A stretch of 64,000 bases of DNA from Oleispirillum sp963668495 (GTDB taxonomy: Bacteria; Pseudomonadota; Alphaproteobacteria; Rhodospirillales; Rhodospirillaceae). This document shows positions 43,828-53,725 of the stretch, piece by piece. The DNA is taken from positions 434,001 through 498,000 of the forward strand of contig OY764545.1 of assembly GCA_963668495.1 (NCBI GenBank), written 5' to 3'. Both the position numbers and the translations under genes were made by a program. A model generated the notes under the pieces. That model was not told the origin of the DNA. It did not search any database and was given only the letters and a program-made list of their open reading frames with translations. How positions within the stretch are numbered: the stretch's first letter is position 1; every line of letters begins with the position of its first letter.

Positions 43828-46203
43828 ATGACTATGTATGACCAAAACGCGCGTGTGGCCGCGATTCTCGGCCCCACCAATACCGGCAAAACCCACTACG
43901 CTATCGAGCGTATGCTGGCCCATCGTACCGGCATGATCGGTTTTCCCCTGCGGCTATTGGCGCGGGAAAACTATGACCGTGTGGTCAAGGCCCGTGGCAA
44001 AGCACAGGTCGCATTGGTCACCGGCGAAGAAAAAATCATTCCGCCCACCCCCCGCTATTTTATTTGCACGGTCGAAGCCATGCCGCTGGACCGCATTGTT
44101 GATTTCATGGCGATCGATGAAATTCAGATGTGTGCCGACCCGGATCGTGGACATGTCTTTACGGACCGTTTGCTGTACGCACGGGGCATGAATGAAACCC
44201 TGTTTTTGGGGGCAGATACAGTTCGCGGCCTGATTATTTCCTTAATTCCGAGAATTGAAGTCCAAAGCCGCCCGCGCATGTCCGAATTGCGTTTCGCCGG
44301 GGTCAAAAAAATCAATCGCCTCCCCCGTCGCTCTGCTGTGGTCGCATTTTCGGCTCAGGATGTTTATGCCATTGCCGATCAGGTCCGGCGACACCGTGGC
44401 GGTGCGGCTGTGGTTCTGGGCGCACTCAGCCCACGCACTCGCAATGCACAGGTTGAAATGTACCAGTCCGGCGAGGTGGATTTCCTTGTCGCGACCGATG
44501 CCATCGGCATGGGGCTGAACATGGACATTGACCACGTGGCGTTTGCCCAAACCATCAAATATGATGGGGCCGCACCACGCCGCTTGTTGCCGTCAGAGGT
44601 CGGACAAATTGCCGGACGCGCCGGACGCCATATGAATGATGGAACCTTTGGCCTGACTGTCGATTCGGGGGGAAGCTTCACCGCTGAGACAATTGAGCGT
44701 GTGGAGAACCATGACTTTCAACCCGTGCGCGCACTGTACTGGCGTAACCGTAAACTGCGATTTTCATCCGTCGATGCACTGTTGAAAAGTCTGCTGGTGC
44801 CGCCGCCCGGTGCGGAATTTTTGCGCGAACGGCGAGCAGATGATGTTATTGCCCTCGAATCCCTTGCGCGAATCCCGTCCGTGCGCCAGCGCGCGACCCA
44901 CCCGGACACGGTCAAAATGCTGTGGGAAATCTGTCAAATCCCGGATTTTCAGAAAATTTTGCCCGAAGCGCACGCAAGATTGCTGCATAGGCTATTTCTT
45001 TACTTGACCAGCGACACAGGCGTGATACCCGATAGTTTCCTGAATCATCACTTGGAACGTATCGATCGCGTCGATGGCGACATCGCCCACCTATCCCAAC
45101 GGATTGCGCAAATACGGGTTTGGACTACGGTTGCAAATCATGCAGGATGGGTTTTGGATAAAAATCATTGGCAAGACCGTACAAGAGTGATTGAAGACAG
45201 GCTATCAGATGCGTTACATGATCGTCTGACGCAAAAGTTCGTAGATCGGCGCACAGCCGTTCTACTGAGTCGTTTAAAGGGGCAGAGCAAGTTGGAAGCT
45301 ACCGTTACGCCGAACGGGGACGTTCACATCGAAGGCCAACGCATTGGGCGTTTGGAAGGACTTGGGTTCATCGCAGATACCGAGGGTGCCTCGGATCAGG
45401 CCGAGAAAGTTATCGCAGCAGCAGCATCACAGGCTCTGCGCGGTGAACTGGCAACCCGTGCACAGGCTCTGTCCGTTGCACCGGACGAGACATTCAGCGT
45501 CAATGACGCGGGAGAAGTGGCATGGCACGGTGCAACCGTCGCCCGCCTGTCTGCCGGATCGGAACGCCTGAAACCAAAGACAGAGGCCTTGGCCAATGAT
45601 CTTTTGGAAGCTGCGTCTCTGGATTTGATCCGCACCCGTGTGCAAAGCTGGGTCGAAGCCCACATGCATTCCGTCTTGCGTCCGCTATTCGCCCTGCAAG
45701 AAGCCGAGCTGACCGGCCTGCCGCGTGGCGTGGCCTTCCGCATTGTTGAGGCTGGCGGCACTATGCGCCGTGCTTCCTTGGCACAGGATTTGTCACAGCT
45801 GACCGATGACGACCGCAAAAGCCTTGGTAAGGTTGGGGTCCGTTTCGGGGTTGAAACCATTTACCTGCCGGAAATGCTGAAACCCGCAGCACAAAAACTT
45901 TTGCTGATCCTGACTGCCATTGACCGCAAGGTCGATGACATCACCGCATTCGTCAAAACCCATTCACCGCTGACCCCTGGTCAGGTGTCCTTCCCGTTGG
46001 CGGAAGGCGTTGCCGAAGAATGGGTTGAACTGCAAGGCTACCGCGTCTTTAACCGCCGCGCCTGCCGTGTTGATATGCTGGAACGGTTCTCTGCTGAGGT
46101 TCGTCGTTTCCTGCGGGATGAGGCACTGGCGACGAAGGTCGACTCGCCCCGAACAAACCGAAGGAAGAAGCCGAAGCTGCCGCAGAATCCGCCGAAGCAG
46201 TAG
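43828..46203 (+). CDS. SUV3-like DExH helicase, main part (frame lost near the C-terminus)
   Basis: About 791 codons from the ATG at 43828; the frame is open 22 codons upstream without a good start. Helicase motifs in order: Walker A LGPTNTGKTHYAIERM, DEIQMCADPDRGHVFTDR (DExH box variant DEIQ), VALSAF-type strand, ATDAIGMGLNMDIDH and GQIAGRAGRH. These are the mitochondrial SUV3-like helicases conserved in alphaproteobacteria, thought to act in RNA metabolism. The last ~20 codons (RRKKPKLPQNPPKQ) are unlike the family, and the true C-terminus continues in another frame. The frame appears to be lost near 46141-46150. Confidence 0.88.
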   Translation: MTMYDQNARVAAILGPTNTGKTHYAIERMLAHRTGMIGFPLRLLARENYDRVVKARGKAQVALVTGEEKIIPPTPRYFICTVEAMPLDRIVDFMAIDEIQMCADPDRGHVFTDRLLYARGMNETLFLGADTVRGLIISLIPRIEVQSRPRMSELRFAGVKKINRLPRRSAVVAFSAQDVYAIADQVRRHRGGAAVVLGALSPRTRNAQVEMYQSGEVDFLVATDAIGMGLNMDIDHVAFAQTIKYDGAAPRRLLPSEVGQIAGRAGRHMNDGTFGLTVDSGGSFTAETIERVENHDFQPVRALYWRNRKLRFSSVDALLKSLLVPPPGAEFLRERRADDVIALESLARIPSVRQRATHPDTVKMLWEICQIPDFQKILPEAHARLLHRLFLYLTSDTGVIPDSFLNHHLERIDRVDGDIAHLSQRIAQIRVWTTVANHAGWVLDKNHWQDRTRVIEDRLSDALHDRLTQKFVDRRTAVLLSRLKGQSKLEATVTPNGDVHIEGQRIGRLEGLGFIADTEGASDQAEKVIAAAASQALRGELATRAQALSVAPDETFSVNDAGEVAWHGATVARLSAGSERLKPKTEALANDLLEAASLDLIRTRVQSWVEAHMHSVLRPLFALQEAELTGLPRGVAFRIVEAGGTMRRASLAQDLSQLTDDDRKSLGKVGVRFGVETIYLPEMLKPAAQKLLLILTAIDRKVDDITAFVKTHSPLTPGQVSFPLAEGVAEEWVELQGYRVFNRRACRVDMLERFSAEVRRFLRDEALATKVDSPRTNRRKKPKLPQNPPKQ

Positions 46204-46679
46204 AAGCCCCGGCGACAGAAACCGAAACAGCCCCGGCTGAAACGGTTGAAGCCCCGGTCGAAGACAAACCGACTGAAGCTGCGGCTGAACCGAAGGCCGA
46301 TGCCTCTGCCGAGCCGGAAAAACCGGCCGCACCGCAAGGCGCGAAAATTATGCCACCGGCTTTGATGTCCCTGTTGGGCGTCGGTGCCGATGACACCATC
46401 GCTATTTTGCAAACCTTGGGCTACCGCGTGACCGATGCCAACGAAGGCTTGGCCGTACAGCCGAAGAAAGCTCCGCGTAAACGTTTCAACCCGAAACGCC
46501 CGCAAGCCGATGGCGATGCTCCGGCGCAAAAACGTGGCAAAGGCCCGCACAAGGGCAAAGGCGGCAAACCGCCCCACAAAGGCAAAGGTGGCAAGCCCGC
46601 ACCGAAGCGTGACGAGAAACCGAAAGAAATCGACCCGGATTCTCCGTTCGCTGTGCTGAAGAACTGGGGCAAATCCTAA
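46204..46679 (+). pseudogene. C-terminal part of the SUV3-like helicase in the -1 frame
   Basis: In the frame of position 46140 an Ala/Glu/Pro-rich linker (VEAPATETETAPAETVEAP) leads without stop into MPPALMSLLGVGADDTIAIL, LQTLGYRVTD, a basic Lys/Gly-rich tail and DSPFAVLKNWGKS, the ending typical of this helicase family. The frame switch falls near the run CCCC at 46147-46150: with five C the protein reads VDSPPNKPKEE and joins both parts. No stop separates them in a repaired frame. Thus the gene is either frameshifted by a one-base loss or the assembly is wrong here. Confidence 0.8.
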
Positions 46680-46682
46680 GCC

Positions 46683-47072
46683 ATGTCCCAGACCGTGGAA
46701 GCCCCACGTTTGGACAAATGGCTATGGTTCGCCCGTTTTGCCAAAACCCGGACGTTGGCCCAAAGCCTGTGTGCTTCGGGCCACGTCAAGGTTAACGGCA
46801 TTTCCGTGCGACGCGGTCACCAGAAAGTCAAAATTGGCGATACCATTGAAATGGTTCTTGGCACTGTGCGCCGGACGGTGACGGTTGTTGCCTTCGGTGA
46901 GCGACGCGGCCCAGCACCAGAGGCTCAAGCCCTTTATGATGAGCCATCGCCTCCGGATCGCCTGAAACCTTATGAGGATCGCCCCGTCGCCAAAAGGCCG
47001 CCGGGCAGCGGACGCCCCAGCAAACGGGAACGCCGCCAAATGGAAGCCATGATCCACGGCTTTCAGGATTAG
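46683..47072 (+). CDS. S4-domain RNA-binding protein (Hsp15-like)
   Basis: 129 aa. The N-terminal S4 domain is plain: LDKWLWFARFAKTRTLAQSL, then CASGHVKVNGISVRRGHQKVKIGD. The C-terminus is basic and Pro/Arg-rich (KRPPGSGRPSKRERRQMEA). It is related to HslR/Hsp15, which recycles stalled 50S subunits carrying nascent chains. It starts three bases after the helicase stop, the usual gene pair in alphaproteobacteria. Confidence 0.92.
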   Translation: MSQTVEAPRLDKWLWFARFAKTRTLAQSLCASGHVKVNGISVRRGHQKVKIGDTIEMVLGTVRRTVTVVAFGERRGPAPEAQALYDEPSPPDRLKPYEDRPVAKRPPGSGRPSKRERRQMEAMIHGFQD

Positions 47073-47091
47073 ACATTTCGGGGCGCAATCA

Positions 47092-48879
47092 TCAGATATA
47101 CGCGCCGAAGTCTTCCATTTCTTCCTGCATATTCACTGCCGCCGAATCCGACAGTTGTTTAACAATGGCTTTGGCGACCTCATACGTGCCCATCACCACC
47201 ATATTGGCCCCCATATCGGTCAGGTAGGTTGCCTCCGCATCGGAATAGGCACGGGCAACAATTTCCAAATCCGGGTTGGCCGTACGCGCCTGCCGCACCA
47301 CTTGCCCGGCTTCAAATGCCTGTGGAATGGTAACCACCAGCTGCCGGGCTTGTTCCAGATTTGCGGCCTCTAGAACCTCGCTATCCGCCGCATTCCCGAA
47401 CAGAACTTCCACGCCTTCCCGGCGTTGCCGTTCGGTCAAGGTATCGGATTCTTCGATCAGCAAGAATGGACGTACCGCCGACTTCAATTCCTCGGCAACA
47501 AAGCTGCCGACGACACCCCCACCGACCACCACAACGTGCCCTGCCAACGCCGTACGAGGGATTGGCTCCCGCTGCATGGGTTCACCCGGCATGACCTCTT
47601 CATCATCATCCAAGGAGACCGCAGTCGCATCCGTGGGCACTGCAACGGGAGGCTCCCCTACATCCTTAAATCGAGGACGGAATTGTTCCGCAACAAAGAA
47701 CGCAACCGGATTCAATAAAATTGATAGGATCGCACCACCAAGGACCAAATCATGAGCCCGTTGCGGCAGAATCTCCAGCCGCCCCGCCAACTCCACCAAG
47801 ATAAACGAAAATTCCCCGATTTGCCCGACACCTGCAGCCAGCAACACCGCCAGCATTGGTGAATAGCCCAACCGAGAGACAACAAAATACGCCACCGCCG
47901 TATTGCCGAGCATGATGATTGCCAACACGCCGAATACGGGGCCGGGATCACGCAGAATGCTCATGGGGTCAAACAGCATGCCAACGGAAACAAAGAACAG
48001 CACGGCAAAAGCATCCCGCAACGGCAAGGTTTCCTCCGCCGCCCGTTGGCTAAGTGTGGATTCACTTAACACCATCCCGGCGAAGAAGGCACCCAATGCC
48101 AGCGACACCCCGAACAGCATGGCGGCAGCAAACGCAACACACAGGGCCACCGCCAGCACAGAGAGGCGGAACAGCTCACGCGAGCCCATATGCGCGACCT
48201 CATGCAGCAGCCACGGGATGGCGCGCCGACCAAACACCATCATCAATACAACAAAGGCAGCAACCTTAGCCAAGGTCAGGGCAATGGTTCCAGCAAAGCC
48301 AAGGTTCAACGTCCCGGACAGCCAATCCCCTGCCGTAAATTGCTGAATACCGCCCAAACTGGATGAAAAAACCGGCAACAACACCAGCACAAGCACCATG
48401 GCGATGTCTTCCACCACCAGCCAGCCAACAGAGATGCGACCCCGCTCACTCTCCATTGCGTGCTGTTCCTGCAGCGTTCGCAGCAATACGACCGTACTGG
48501 CGACAGATAAGCACAATCCAAAAACGATGCCTTGCCCAACGTCCCACCCCATTGCCAGTGCCAGCAATGTGCCAAGAATTGTTGCCCCAACCATCTGCGC
48601 CAAAGCTCCGGGGACCGATACCCGCGCAACCTGCAACAGGTCTTTCCACGAAAAATGCAGACCGACGCCGAACATCAGCAAAATCACGCCAATTTCCGCC
48701 AATTCCTGCGCCATGGCCTGATTGGCGACAAAACCGGGCGTATATGGTCCGACCACGACACCAGCCAACAGGTACCCCAATAGAGGGGAAATTTTCATTC
48801 GTGCTGCCAACGCCCCGAAAATAAAGGCAAGACCAAAACCAACGACCAAAGTCGTAATCAGGGGGGAGGCATGCGGCAT
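47092..48879 (-). CDS. CPA2 family cation/proton antiporter with TrkA-N domain (Kef/YbaL-like)
   Basis: 595 aa. About 12 membrane segments in residues 5-395 (e.g. ISPLLGYLLAGVVVGPYTPG and the family core ASTVVLLRTLQEQ), then a cytoplasmic linker and a TrkA-N Rossmann domain (GHVVVVGGGVVGSFVAEELK, residues about 440-560). It exchanges K+ or Na+ for H+, and the nucleotide domain gates it. No TrkA-C domain. Convergent with the S4 gene (20-base gap) and downstream of the TRAP operon, separated from it by a terminator. Confidence 0.92.
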   Translation of the reverse strand: MPHASPLITTLVVGFGLAFIFGALAARMKISPLLGYLLAGVVVGPYTPGFVANQAMAQELAEIGVILLMFGVGLHFSWKDLLQVARVSVPGALAQMVGATILGTLLALAMGWDVGQGIVFGLCLSVASTVVLLRTLQEQHAMESERGRISVGWLVVEDIAMVLVLVLLPVFSSSLGGIQQFTAGDWLSGTLNLGFAGTIALTLAKVAAFVVLMMVFGRRAIPWLLHEVAHMGSRELFRLSVLAVALCVAFAAAMLFGVSLALGAFFAGMVLSESTLSQRAAEETLPLRDAFAVLFFVSVGMLFDPMSILRDPGPVFGVLAIIMLGNTAVAYFVVSRLGYSPMLAVLLAAGVGQIGEFSFILVELAGRLEILPQRAHDLVLGGAILSILLNPVAFFVAEQFRPRFKDVGEPPVAVPTDATAVSLDDDEEVMPGEPMQREPIPRTALAGHVVVVGGGVVGSFVAEELKSAVRPFLLIEESDTLTERQRREGVEVLFGNAADSEVLEAANLEQARQLVVTIPQAFEAGQVVRQARTANPDLEIVARAYSDAEATYLTDMGANMVVMGTYEVAKAIVKQLSDSAAVNMQEEMEDFGAYI

Positions 48880-48966
48880 AAAGATGATCTTTCACAACTT
48901 GGAAATCTGGTAAATGCTCCCCTAGTTTGGGGTGTGGCTATGGGAAATTGCAAGAGCATATCAAAA

Positions 48967-48993
48967 AATAACGCCGCAAAATGCGGCGTTATT
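48967..48993 (-). terminator. Terminator of the TAXI-TRAP operon
   Basis: AATAACGCCGCA (48967-48978) and TGCGGCGTTATT (48982-48993) form a perfect 12-bp stem with a three-base loop. On the minus strand six T residues overlap and follow the stem, as expected at the end of the TRAP permease gene. Confidence 0.85.
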
Positions 48994-49000
48994 CAGAGGA

Positions 49001-50863
49001 TTAGAAGCCAAATGTGAATATGGTCACCCATCCGCCAGCCAAACCAGCAAATGGTACCCACCAACGCCCAATGGGATTGATTGCGGCATAGGAGATCATC
49101 CAAACACCGGCCCCGACTTTAATGCTGGCAAGCAAAGCCATGCCGGGATCGGTTGCTAATGACAACATGGATGGATTAGCGACAAAGCCCAGCGGCAAAA
49201 TGAACAAACCAATGCCCAATTGCATGGAACGCCAAGCCACCGGCAGCCACGCAGTCTGCGCAAGTCCTGCCGCAATGAATACGTTGCCACATACCGGCGG
49301 TGTAATGGTGCACAACAGGGCATACCAGAACACAAACAAATGCGCATACAGCTCAGGCAGGCCAAGCTCCATCAACGCCGGACCGGCAACCGCCACCGTG
49401 ATGATATAAGCCGCCGTCGTCGGCAACTCCATGCCAAGGATCAGTCCGGCAATCCCGGTCAAGACCAGTGCCGCCCACAGATTGCCGCCGGATACGGACA
49501 TAATCAGGGAGGTAATCTTGACCCCGATCCCAGTCATATTGAATACACCGACGATCAGGCTGGCGCAGATGATAATGGCGGCAATCCCGGCAACTTGCTG
49601 CCCGGAACTGACACAGCCTGACCACAAACGGTGCAACCAACGCCGATATTCGATTTTACCCAGATCATCCACCAGCAACAGCAACGCCGTCACCAATGTT
49701 GCCAAGGCAGCCGCATACGGCGCGGTATAAGGCGTAAAGGCCAGCATGTAGATCAACAGGGAAAACGGCACGGCAAAGAACGGGAATGTTCGCCCAACGA
49801 TGCTCCAACCCGGCAGATCTTCACGCTTCATGCCGCTTAGGTTCCAACGGATTGCAAACAGATGCACACCGAACCAGACGGTAAAGAAGAACAACATAGC
49901 CGGAGGCGTCGCCGCCACCATAATGTCCATGTAATCGGTGCGTAAAAGCTCCGCCATTACGAAGATACCTGCCCCCATCAACGGTGGCATGATCTGCCCC
50001 CCTGTGGACGCGACGGCTTCGACAGCGGCAGCCATCGCCGGAGGATAGCCCAAACGTTTCATCGCCGGGATAGTCACCATTCCGGTAGACGCCGTATTCG
50101 CAGCCGCCACACCGGAAATCGTGCCGTACATAGCACTGGACAGAACAGCAACCTTGGCGGCACCGGCCCGGAAACGCCCAGCCAACTGCACGGCAAGGGC
50201 CATAAACCCAGTCCCGGCAGATCCGGCGGAAATAAACGCGCCCAAGATCACAAACGGTGCAATGGTCTGTGCAGAGATATCTGTCATCCCGCTCCAGACA
50301 CCGCCTTCTGCAATCACAAGCGTGCCAAGGAAGTAGCCAAAGGGCAATTCCCCATGGCTAAACGTACCGGGTAGCAAATGCCCCCAGAAGCCATAGGCAA
50401 GGGCAATGGTCGCAATGGTCGGCAAAACAATTTTTACCGAACGGCGCGCCATTTCCAGAACACCCAGCAAGATCACACCGGACAGTACGTACTGCATCGG
50501 GCCTTCAAGCGAACCGTATTGATCCGCCAGCATGCTGTGATTGACGGCGATGTAACCTGCGGAAACCAACGAAGTTGCCCCAAGCACGTAACCGAACCAT
50601 CGCATAGCCAGCGATTCAGGCCGCATCATGAAGAAAATCCACGGTACCGCCAACATAAAGTGAACGGGACGCGAAACCAACGCCGGGATCAATCCGGCAA
50701 AAATCAGGTACAAATGGAAGCTAACGGTAGATAATCCCAAAAGCAACTTGACCCATTCCCCTGCCGTAATCTGCGACAGGGGACGGGCCATAGGTGCATT
50801 ATCCGGGATCGTCCGACCTTCTTCCGGGGCAATCATGCGCCCCGAACTGGACGAATTAGACAT
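49001..50863 (-). CDS. TRAP transporter permease, fused small and large subunits (TAXI type)
   Basis: 620 aa, about 15 or more membrane segments. It joins a DctQ-like N-terminal part to a DctM-like part, as in TAXI-family fused permeases. Landmarks: LVIAEGGVWSGMTDIS, GTISGVAAANTASTG, VASTGGQIMPPLMGAGIFVM, GLILGMELPTTAAYI. The gene follows the TAXI solute-binding protein by 18 bases. Secondary transporter driven by ion gradient; the substrate is unknown, often glutamate or another carboxylate. Confidence 0.93.
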   Translation of the reverse strand: MSNSSSSGRMIAPEEGRTIPDNAPMARPLSQITAGEWVKLLLGLSTVSFHLYLIFAGLIPALVSRPVHFMLAVPWIFFMMRPESLAMRWFGYVLGATSLVSAGYIAVNHSMLADQYGSLEGPMQYVLSGVILLGVLEMARRSVKIVLPTIATIALAYGFWGHLLPGTFSHGELPFGYFLGTLVIAEGGVWSGMTDISAQTIAPFVILGAFISAGSAGTGFMALAVQLAGRFRAGAAKVAVLSSAMYGTISGVAAANTASTGMVTIPAMKRLGYPPAMAAAVEAVASTGGQIMPPLMGAGIFVMAELLRTDYMDIMVAATPPAMLFFFTVWFGVHLFAIRWNLSGMKREDLPGWSIVGRTFPFFAVPFSLLIYMLAFTPYTAPYAAALATLVTALLLLVDDLGKIEYRRWLHRLWSGCVSSGQQVAGIAAIIICASLIVGVFNMTGIGVKITSLIMSVSGGNLWAALVLTGIAGLILGMELPTTAAYIITVAVAGPALMELGLPELYAHLFVFWYALLCTITPPVCGNVFIAAGLAQTAWLPVAWRSMQLGIGLFILPLGFVANPSMLSLATDPGMALLASIKVGAGVWMISYAAINPIGRWWVPFAGLAGGWVTIFTFGF

Positions 50864-50881
50864 TTTTTAATAATCCGACCT

Positions 50882-51853
50882 TTACTTCATCTCATCCGGG
50901 ATGGTGACACCGATTTCCTCATAATACTTGGCAGCACCGGGATGTAATTTTGCACCCAATTGCGCCACCAGAGGCTCGGTCACACCAGACCACCATGAGC
51001 TTTCCTTGGCCAGTTTGCCTTTCCATTCCCAGAAAGTTTTGGTGATGGTGTAGGCGACTTTGTCAGACATTTTATCCGTACCGTAAGCACCAACCGGAAG
51101 GGCCATGGTTTCCACGACCTCGGTTTGTCCTTTGTAGGTATTTGCCGGCAGTGACAACGGACCATACTTCGGATTCATACCGATAACCTTGCTGCGTTCT
51201 TCGTCAGTAAATGACAGAATTCGCAGGTTGTTCGTGGTCGCTAATTCCACCAATTGCGGTGTCGGGTGCGATGAACAGGTCGCAAAACCGTCAATTTTGT
51301 TATTGCGCATGGCAGCATTGGCCGCCGACAACTCAAGATCAACAGCTTTCACCGTGTCACCGATCCCCAGAGTTTCCAAGATTCGGTCAGACGTCCGTTG
51401 GCAGAATGTCCCCTTGCCACCAGTCACAAATGTTGCACCTTTCAGGTCCATCACGGATTTGATCGGGCTGTCTTCTTTCACCACGAAATGGATAGTGATG
51501 AACGGCATCGGGAACAATGTCCGCGCCGTATCTTTAGGTTTGCCTGCAAAGGGTTTTTTCCCTTCACGCGCCGCAGCCAAAAGGCTTGGTGGGGTCGTGA
51601 ACAGGAAATTACCGGGGCGAACAAAGGACTCTTTCACGTTTTGTACAGAGCCTTGGCTTTCTTCAACCGTCGGGATGATTTCGCCTTTGCTGGAAACTTT
51701 CATCATTTCGGCAAGTTGCACCATCATCATATAATACGAAGAGGTAGTTTTTGCCGATTTCAGGGTGAGTTGTTCTTGCGCAAAAGCAGGAGCAGCTGTC
51801 ACGCTTAATGCCATGGCAGCTGCACCCAAAATTCCAGTCACAGTTTTCTTCAT
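50882..51853 (-). CDS. TAXI-family TRAP solute-binding protein
   Basis: 323 aa with a signal peptide (residues 1-25, AFA cleavage). TAXI family: ATFVTGGKGTFCQRTSDRIL (the family's G-G-x-G-T/S block), then AMRNNKIDGFATCSSHP. It delivers substrate to the fused TRAP permease next to it. The upstream gap to the small membrane gene is 144 bases, so a separate promoter is possible. Confidence 0.92.
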   Translation of the reverse strand: MKKTVTGILGAAAMALSVTAAPAFAQEQLTLKSAKTTSSYYMMMVQLAEMMKVSSKGEIIPTVEESQGSVQNVKESFVRPGNFLFTTPPSLLAAAREGKKPFAGKPKDTARTLFPMPFITIHFVVKEDSPIKSVMDLKGATFVTGGKGTFCQRTSDRILETLGIGDTVKAVDLELSAANAAMRNNKIDGFATCSSHPTPQLVELATTNNLRILSFTDEERSKVIGMNPKYGPLSLPANTYKGQTEVVETMALPVGAYGTDKMSDKVAYTITKTFWEWKGKLAKESSWWSGVTEPLVAQLGAKLHPGAAKYYEEIGVTIPDEMK

Positions 51854-51997
51854 CCTGTGCGTCCTCCGACAGTCTTATTGTCCTTGCGCCGGCCCCCCCG
51901 GCGCTTAGACGTTGGAGTGTAATCAAAACGCACAAGATTTGTAGAAGAAAATACCTAAAAGCGCATCTCTACGATAATCATTGTTATCAAAACCCCA

Positions 51998-52363
51998 TCA
52001 TTGCGGGCTTTTGTCACACTTAAAACAACCGCAGCGACACCCCATGATTGCGTAGACAATCAAGGTCGTCCCGACCAAACCCACACCAAAAATCACACCG
52101 ACCAACAGCCAATCAATGGGACCACCGGCATCGGTAAAGCCCGAATGGGTCACATAGGCCGTAAAAACCAAGGCCAACGCCCCACCCAAAAGGCCAGCTA
52201 ATTCAGATCGAACCAACCTGCTGCTGTCCAGCCGTTTTTCCCGCAGCAAAACGATGGTAAACATGGCAACGCCCGCAATCGCGACAATCATTAATAGCCA
52301 CATCACCGGGCTGAGCATTTCCTGAAACACGGCAAGAAACACCATAGGATCTAGATCTTTCAT
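51998..52363 (-). CDS. Small membrane protein (DUF5368-like), partner of the SQR-like enzyme
   Basis: 121 aa, three TM segments (about residues 17-37, 52-72 and 84-106) and a Cys-rich C-terminus (GCRCGCFKC). I think it belongs to DUF5368, whose members neighbour SQR-like flavoproteins; the assignment is from memory. The start lies 12 bases after the flavoprotein stop, so they are cotranscribed. The four C-terminal cysteines could bind metal or take part in redox chemistry. Confidence 0.75.
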   Translation of the reverse strand: MKDLDPMVFLAVFQEMLSPVMWLLMIVAIAGVAMFTIVLLREKRLDSSRLVRSELAGLLGGALALVFTAYVTHSGFTDAGGPIDWLLVGVIFGVGLVGTTLIVYAIMGCRCGCFKCDKSPQ

Positions 52364-52375
52364 TGTTTCTCTCCT

Positions 52376-53725
52376 TTATGCCTTACCATGCACCATCGCA
52401 AGATATGTGGGTTTCAGGGCCACGGTTTTCATAACCCACGATATCCATAGCTCTTCCAACGGGGCGATAACGCCGGGGAAGGATGGGGTCAGATTATTTC
52501 GATAATCAAATTCCACCAACATCGCCCGACCATAACGCGTGATCAGCGGACAGGACGTATAACCGTCATAGAATAAATCGGATTCCTTACCGGAAATTTT
52601 GGCAACCAATTGGTCAACGGCGACTGGTACCTGCCATTTTACACTGGCTGCTGTCTTACCCTTGGGCACCCCGGCAATATCACCAACGCAATACACGTTT
52701 TCAAACCGCCGATGGTTCAGGGTTTTTTTACTGACTTCCGTCCACCCATCTGCGGCAAAGGCGCCGGTCTTCCATGCCAGTTCACTCTGCCGAACCGCCA
52801 TCGGCGCACGCATGGGCGGAATGACGTTGATAAAGTCATACGGGATTTCCGCTCCGCCCTCAGGCGTGCTGAATCTGGCAACGCGCTTACCGATGTCAAT
52901 GCCCGTCAGAATATGGTTATGAACGGAGTTCACGCCCCGCTGTTCAAACAGCATTCTGACTTTTTCGTTGACGATCGGCACACTGAACCATGCCTTGCTA
53001 TGGGCGGCATAGACCATATTCGCCTTGCCGCGATTGCCGCGTTTACGAAGCTGATCATCGGTTAGGAATGTGTACTTTAATGGCGCACCCGCGCACTTCA
53101 TTTCCGTTGCCGGACGCAGGAACAGCCCTTGACCACCTTCGTCGGCAAATTTGGACATGGCCTGCCACGTCGCGGCAGCATGATCCGGGCTGGCATACAC
53201 TGCGCCAAGCCCATTTTTCCCGACCTGCGTCAGGTCCATGCCCTCAATCGCATCAAAGTCCAAAATCATTCCCGTGGTCACGACCAAATAGTCATAGGGA
53301 ACCACCTTACCGGATTCGGTGACAACTTTATTTCCTGCCGGATCAAACTCCGCAACAGCTTCTTCGATGTGGGTAACATTGGATGGCATATGATCCACGG
53401 TTCGCGTGATGGAGTAATCCTTATCCACCACACCCGCCGCAATCAGGGTAAATCCCGGCTGGTACCAATGCTGTTTTTTCTTATCAATCACGGTCAAGGT
53501 CGCCCCGTCCAACCGATTGACAAGACGATTGGCAACAGCAAGTCCCGCAGCACCGGCGCCCGCGATCACAATTCGCGCCTTGGTTTTGACCTTATCCGGG
53601 GTTTGGGCAAGCGCCGGAGACACAACGAACGGAGACGCCGCAAGTGCTGCCGCGCCAAATTTCATAAAATCACGACGAAGCACGCGAACGTCATCGTCTT
53701 TGATATCAAATGGGTTATCACTCAT
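52376..53725 (-). CDS. Sulfide:quinone oxidoreductase-like flavoprotein with Tat signal
   Basis: 449 aa. A twin-arginine signal (RRDFMKFGAAALAASPFVVS, residues about 17-36) is followed by an FAD Rossmann start (IAGAGAAGLAVANRL). SQR-like cysteines are at MKCAGAPLKYTFL and TSCPLITRYGRAMLVEFDY; a third cysteine of classical SQR is not evident. It probably oxidises sulfide or a related sulfur species and passes electrons to quinone from the periplasmic side. First in a probable four-gene unit with the DUF5368-like and TAXI-TRAP genes. Confidence 0.85.
   Translation of the reverse strand: MSDNPFDIKDDDVRVLRRDFMKFGAAALAASPFVVSPALAQTPDKVKTKARIVIAGAGAAGLAVANRLVNRLDGATLTVIDKKKQHWYQPGFTLIAAGVVDKDYSITRTVDHMPSNVTHIEEAVAEFDPAGNKVVTESGKVVPYDYLVVTTGMILDFDAIEGMDLTQVGKNGLGAVYASPDHAAATWQAMSKFADEGGQGLFLRPATEMKCAGAPLKYTFLTDDQLRKRGNRGKANMVYAAHSKAWFSVPIVNEKVRMLFEQRGVNSVHNHILTGIDIGKRVARFSTPEGGAEIPYDFINVIPPMRAPMAVRQSELAWKTGAFAADGWTEVSKKTLNHRRFENVYCVGDIAGVPKGKTAASVKWQVPVAVDQLVAKISGKESDLFYDGYTSCPLITRYGRAMLVEFDYRNNLTPSFPGVIAPLEELWISWVMKTVALKPTYLAMVHGKA

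Noticed and set aside
46147..46150. Programmed -1 frameshift in the helicase
   Set aside because: No slippery heptamer or downstream structure seen; a lost C is simpler.
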